Positions 61,227 through 64,000 of a stretch of 64,000 bases of DNA are shown here, one piece after another; the first letter of the stretch is position 1, and the number at the start of each line of letters is the position of its first letter. Source of the DNA: SZUA-309 sp965232595 (GTDB lineage Bacteria; Pseudomonadota; Gammaproteobacteria; Pseudomonadales; Azotimanducaceae); contig OZ246983.1 of assembly GCA_965232595.1 (NCBI GenBank), forward strand, positions 372,001-436,000, given 5' to 3'. Position numbers and translations under genes: made by a program. The notes beneath the pieces are model-generated. The model was not told the DNA's origin and searched no databases. It saw only the letters and a program-made list of their open reading frames with translations.

Positions 61227-62228
61227 ATGAAAGCCGCTGTTTTTCACGGACCGGGAGATGTCCGCTTCGAGGAGGTCGCCAGGCCCGAGCTGGCCGAAGG
61301 CGACGTGCTGATCCGTGTTCAGGCCTGCGGTATCTGCGGCTCCGACCTGCACACTTACCGACACGGCATGTTCCTCGACCTGGGCACGCCGATCGAGGGC
61401 GGTAGGATCCTGGGCCACGAGTTCGCCGGCGTGGTCGCCGAAACCGGCGGTGAGGTGCCGGGCGTTCAGGTCGGAGACCGGGTCGTCACCGTCGGCATCG
61501 GGGCCAACGCGGAGTTCATCCGGATCCCGCGCGCCGGGGTCGGCATGCTGCAGCGCTTCGATGAGTCCATCAGCTTCGTGGAGGCAGCCACCACCGAGCC
61601 GCTGGCGACCTCCCTGCACGCTGCCAAGCTCGGCGACCCTCAGGACGGCGAGCATCACGTGGTGATCGGCGCCGGCATCATCGGCCTCGGCATTCTCCAG
61701 TGCATCAAAGCCTACGCGGATGCCAAGGTGACGGTGGTGGACCTCTCCGACAAACGGCTGGCCAAGGCCAGCGAGCTCGGTGCTGACGAGGTGATCAACC
61801 CCGGAGCGGTGGATCTGGTGGCAACGCTGACCGGCAGCAGCGCTTCCGGCGAAGGCCTGCTCGGCGCGCCGGCAGGCTCAGTCGACACGGTTTACGACTC
61901 CGCCGGCATGGGCAAAAACTTCAAAGGTCCGAGCGTGCTCGAGCAGGCGCTGCAGATCGTCAGGCCCGAAGGCACCGTGGTGGTGGTGGCCGTGTTCGAG
62001 CAGGACGTGGCCATCGATCCGAACATCATCGTCCGCAAAGGCATCCGGCTGCTCGGCTCCTGGGCCTGGAACATGGACGAGTTCATCGAGTCATCGGAGC
62101 TCATCGCCTCCGGCCGGATCGATCGCAAGCCCCTGGTCAGCCACACCTTCCCGCTGGAGGAGGCGAGCGTCGCCTACGAGACGCAGCTCAAAGCCGAGGA
62201 AGCGGTCAAGGTGGTGTTCACGCCGTAG
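61227..62228 (+). CDS. zinc-type alcohol dehydrogenase (MDR) without structural zinc loop
   Basis: ATG at 61227 behind AGGGAGG gives 333 residues. Catalytic zinc residues are Cys37, His64 and Glu65, with Glu124 also conserved. The NAD fold has Gly-Ala-Gly-Ile-Ile-Gly-Leu-Gly (148-155) and Asp at the end of strand 2. The region where four structural-zinc cysteines normally sit (about 90-97) reads Gly-Ile-Gly-Ala-Asn-Ala, so the lobe is missing. It resembles 2,3-butanediol or threonine dehydrogenases but is shorter than usual. It oxidises a secondary alcohol or sugar. Confidence 0.9.
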   Translation: MKAAVFHGPGDVRFEEVARPELAEGDVLIRVQACGICGSDLHTYRHGMFLDLGTPIEGGRILGHEFAGVVAETGGEVPGVQVGDRVVTVGIGANAEFIRIPRAGVGMLQRFDESISFVEAATTEPLATSLHAAKLGDPQDGEHHVVIGAGIIGLGILQCIKAYADAKVTVVDLSDKRLAKASELGADEVINPGAVDLVATLTGSSASGEGLLGAPAGSVDTVYDSAGMGKNFKGPSVLEQALQIVRPEGTVVVVAVFEQDVAIDPNIIVRKGIRLLGSWAWNMDEFIESSELIASGRIDRKPLVSHTFPLEEASVAYETQLKAEEAVKVVFTP

Positions 62229-62262
62229 GTAGCGCGCCGGCTAAGGACAGCAGCCGCTAGGC

Positions 62263-62925
62263 TCACGCGCGCTCGGTCAATCCGGAGCGCTCGAGCCGCC
62301 AGAACAGCACATCAAGCCGGTCCTGACCGAAGAAAGGTTCACCCTCGAAGGCGCAGGTCGGCACCCCCCAGTGCCCGGCCGCTTCGTGATCCGCCTGATT
62401 CTGCTCGATGACCGCGTCGAGCCTTGCAGCTTCCGCGGCCTGTATCTCATCGAGCTCTGCGAGCGACAGGCCGGCACGGGCGGTGGCCTCCGCCAGATGC
62501 TCGCCAAGATGCCAGTTCTCGGTACCCTGCCAGATCAGCCGCGACACCTCGTCGGCAAACTCGATCCCTCTGCCCTGCTCTTCAGCCACCACGCCGAGGC
62601 GCGTCAGCCGGTGAATGTGCGGCTGCTCCTCACTCGTGCGCGGCCGGCCATCCTCCCCGCGGTACTGGCTCACCGGATCCGGGTTCGGCCAGACCAGAGG
62701 CAGCTCCAGGTACTCCGCCACCCGCCTGAGGTCCACGGCGAAGTAAGGCCCCCATTGCGGGTGCGCGTTGAGAAAGAACTCCGGCGTGCGGATCGCGATC
62801 GGATACACCGGCCGGAACCGGACATTGAGGTCGTAGCGCTCCTGCCAGGCACGCAGGCGCGGGGTGGCCAGATACGACCAGGGGCTGCGAAAAGACCAGA
62901 ACACGTCTATGGTCAGCGTCGCCAT
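62263..62925 (-). CDS. DsbA-fold 2-hydroxychromene-2-carboxylate isomerase-like protein
   Basis: The 220-residue protein begins with Val-Phe-Trp-Ser-Phe-Arg-Ser-Pro-Trp-Ser-Tyr-Leu (about 8-19), which has no CxxC and matches HCCA isomerase (a kappa-class GST relative). It ends with Gly-His-Trp-Gly-Val-Pro-Thr-Cys and Phe-Phe-Gly-Gln-Asp-Arg-Leu. Such enzymes use glutathione in naphthalene degradation, but many homologues act elsewhere. AAGGAGAG precedes the start. Confidence 0.85.
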   Translation of the reverse strand: MATLTIDVFWSFRSPWSYLATPRLRAWQERYDLNVRFRPVYPIAIRTPEFFLNAHPQWGPYFAVDLRRVAEYLELPLVWPNPDPVSQYRGEDGRPRTSEEQPHIHRLTRLGVVAEEQGRGIEFADEVSRLIWQGTENWHLGEHLAEATARAGLSLAELDEIQAAEAARLDAVIEQNQADHEAAGHWGVPTCAFEGEPFFGQDRLDVLFWRLERSGLTERA

Positions 62926-62937
62926 GGAACTCTCCTT

Positions 62938-63618
62938 GTGAGTTTCTTAAGAATATCGCCTGCCATCGTCGAGGCACCAGCACTGCAAGACCCGGAAAAA
63001 CCAATCGAGGACCTGGCGCCGAGCCAGCGCCGGCTGCAGCGGCCGGCGGACTTCACCGGCGATCGCCTCAGCAGCGTCGCCCAGGTGTTCCTCCGCCACG
63101 GGCTCCCTGTCGCCGTGCTGGCTGCCTTGTGCCTGCTGCTGCCGGACGCTCCGGCGCTGCTCGTTGAGTCGCTGTCGTCGCTTCGCGCCATGCCGCACGT
63201 GTATGCAGCTGCAGGCACGACACTTCTTGCGGGGATGCTGGCCTACGCCTACTTCCTGGATCGAAGGCTCGATGCGGCGACGCTGGGTTGGATCCTGTAT
63301 CTGCTGGCGGTGTCGATCTGGGAAGAGTGGTTCTTCCGCCTGGCCTTGCCTTACTCCAGCCTGACCGACAGCATTTCGCTACCGGTCCTGGTGATCGGCA
63401 GCAATCTGGCCTTCGGCGCCATTCACTACTTTACCCTGCGCTGGAAATGGCCCTGGTGCCTGGCCGCCTTTCTCGGCGGGATGGCGCTGTCGAGAAATCT
63501 GAACCTGCACTTTGATCTGGCGCTGATCATCGCCATTCACTGGCTGGCCACGTTCCTCAACACGCCACGCCCGCCGGGACGGAGTGGCCGCAACCGCACC
63601 GCCCGAACAGAGCTCTGA
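62938..63618 (+). CDS. CPBP-family intramembrane metalloprotease-like protein
   Basis: The frame is open far upstream, but GTG at 62938 fits the divergent start of the HCCA-isomerase gene 12 bp away; no strong ribosome site is seen, so the start is uncertain. The 226-residue product has several helices with Glu-Glu-Trp-Phe-Phe-Arg (EExxxR), Phe-Gly-Ala-Ile-His-Tyr and a further helix with Ile-His-Trp, the CPBP motifs for a metal site. The role could be protein processing or bacteriocin immunity. Confidence 0.78.
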   Translation: MSFLRISPAIVEAPALQDPEKPIEDLAPSQRRLQRPADFTGDRLSSVAQVFLRHGLPVAVLAALCLLLPDAPALLVESLSSLRAMPHVYAAAGTTLLAGMLAYAYFLDRRLDAATLGWILYLLAVSIWEEWFFRLALPYSSLTDSISLPVLVIGSNLAFGAIHYFTLRWKWPWCLAAFLGGMALSRNLNLHFDLALIIAIHWLATFLNTPRPPGRSGRNRTARTEL

Positions 63619-63624
63619 GGGCAA

Positions 63625-64000
63625 TCAGTCGAGGCCGCGCTTCTCGAGCTCTTTCGGCATCCGCTTGGCGTCGGACTCGAGCATCGGCCCCCGCTCCTCG
63701 TCGCTGAGCTGGCCGGCGGTGTCCTTCGCCATCTTGTCGCTGTCGAGCATGATCCACTTCTCGGGGATGATCTCGATGATGACCCTGAGCGGCGAGTTGA
63801 GGCGGTCTTCAAACGCCTTGGCCTGAGCTTCCTGCTCAGGGGTCAGATCGCCCATCATGCCGCCGTAGGGGCCCCGCGCCAGCGCCGGGTAGAACCAGGC
63901 CTTGGTCTCTTCATCGTCGTGGATCACCGCCCGGCCCTTGAAGGTGATCGCCCCGTTGGGGCCACCGGGCGCGGCCATGCCGCTCACCACCACCGAGCAG
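63625..64000 (-). CDS. PNPOx-like split-barrel flavoprotein, paralogue 4 of 4 (N-terminus outside window)
   Basis: The frame is open to the right edge, so about 125 C-terminal residues are visible. They include Gly-Ala-Ile-Thr-Phe-Lys-Gly-Arg-Ala-Val-Ile-His, Ala-Trp-Phe-Tyr-Pro-Ala-Leu-Ala and Asn-Ser-Pro-Leu-Arg-Val-Ile-Ile, matching the products at 7376, 14970 and 46625. An insertion with Gly-Gly-Met-Met-Gly-Asp distinguishes it. It converges on the CPBP gene with 6 bp between stops. The true start is beyond the window. Confidence 0.8.
   Translation of the reverse strand, partial: CSVVVSGMAAPGGPNGAITFKGRAVIHDDEETKAWFYPALARGPYGGMMGDLTPEQEAQAKAFEDRLNSPLRVIIEIIPEKWIMLDSDKMAKDTAGQLSDEERGPMLESDAKRMPKELEKRGLD

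Overview
The window is a GC-rich, gene-dense stretch of bacterial chromosome. It holds about 62 protein genes, no gap above 300 bp, and no rRNA, tRNA, CRISPR array or insertion sequence that I can see. Gene content (DUF1415, a PilZ protein, an HAE1-type RND pump, a Fur box, a stand-alone FabH) suggests a gammaproteobacterium. The many Baeyer-Villiger monooxygenases, short-chain dehydrogenases, luciferase-like and PNPOx-like flavoproteins, a carotenoid-oxygenase homologue and a Rieske oxygenase suggest a metabolically broad, probably environmental or marine degrader of terpenoid, steroid or aromatic compounds. The genus cannot be fixed from sequence alone.

Layout. 1-4.4 kb: the end of a tripartite tricarboxylate transporter (TctB/TctA), an N-acyl-D-amino-acid deacylase-type amidohydrolase and a TetR regulator. 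4.4-8 kb: a ZIP-like transporter interrupted by a cyclic-nucleotide-binding domain, a lipoprotein, a fatty acid hydroxylase and a PNPOx-like protein. 8-15.6 kb: an SDR, then a six-gene catabolic operon (two hotdog dehydratase subunits, an acyl-CoA-dehydrogenase/HsaA-like flavoprotein, an SDR, a carotenoid oxygenase, an MFS carrier), then a second PNPOx paralogue. 15.6-28.6 kb: EthD protein, YeeE/YedE carrier, SDR, DUF1415, FabH plus HAD phosphatase, diguanylate cyclase, DJ-1-like protein, an unknown protein, BVMO and SDR. 28.6-34.7 kb: BCCT carrier, GMC oxidoreductase, D-amino-acid transaminase, then a Fur-box-led operon ending in a CDF-like exporter. 34.6-44 kb: Tat-exported Gfo/Idh/MocA protein, membrane ankyrin protein, RND pump with adaptor, PaaI thioesterase, PilZ, MAPEG. 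44-48.3 kb: leftward operon of secreted protein, PNPOx paralogue, luciferase-like oxidoreductase and BVMO. 48.5-56.3 kb: histidine kinase, dual-receiver regulator, TPR/TonB protein, then acyl-CoA dehydrogenase, four-domain rhodanese and CDO-like cupin. 56.3-61 kb: leftward Rieske oxygenase cluster with a CmcJ/NvfI oxygenase. 61-64 kb: a short alcohol dehydrogenase, an HCCA-isomerase-like protein, a CPBP protease-like membrane protein and a fourth, truncated PNPOx paralogue.

The strongest unifying signal is an imperfect 20-bp palindrome, AACMGTCA-N4-TGACKGTT. It appears three times, each in an intergenic promoter region: before the hotdog/carotenoid-oxygenase operon, before a PNPOx paralogue, and between the Rieske operon and the alcohol dehydrogenase. 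This looks like the operator of one regulator (perhaps TetR family) that ties these scattered catabolic genes into one regulon. Other notable points are a four-member family of PNPOx-like paralogues, the ZIP/cNMP fusion, the Fur-box operon with a 37-residue membrane peptide, and an SDR lacking its catalytic lysine.
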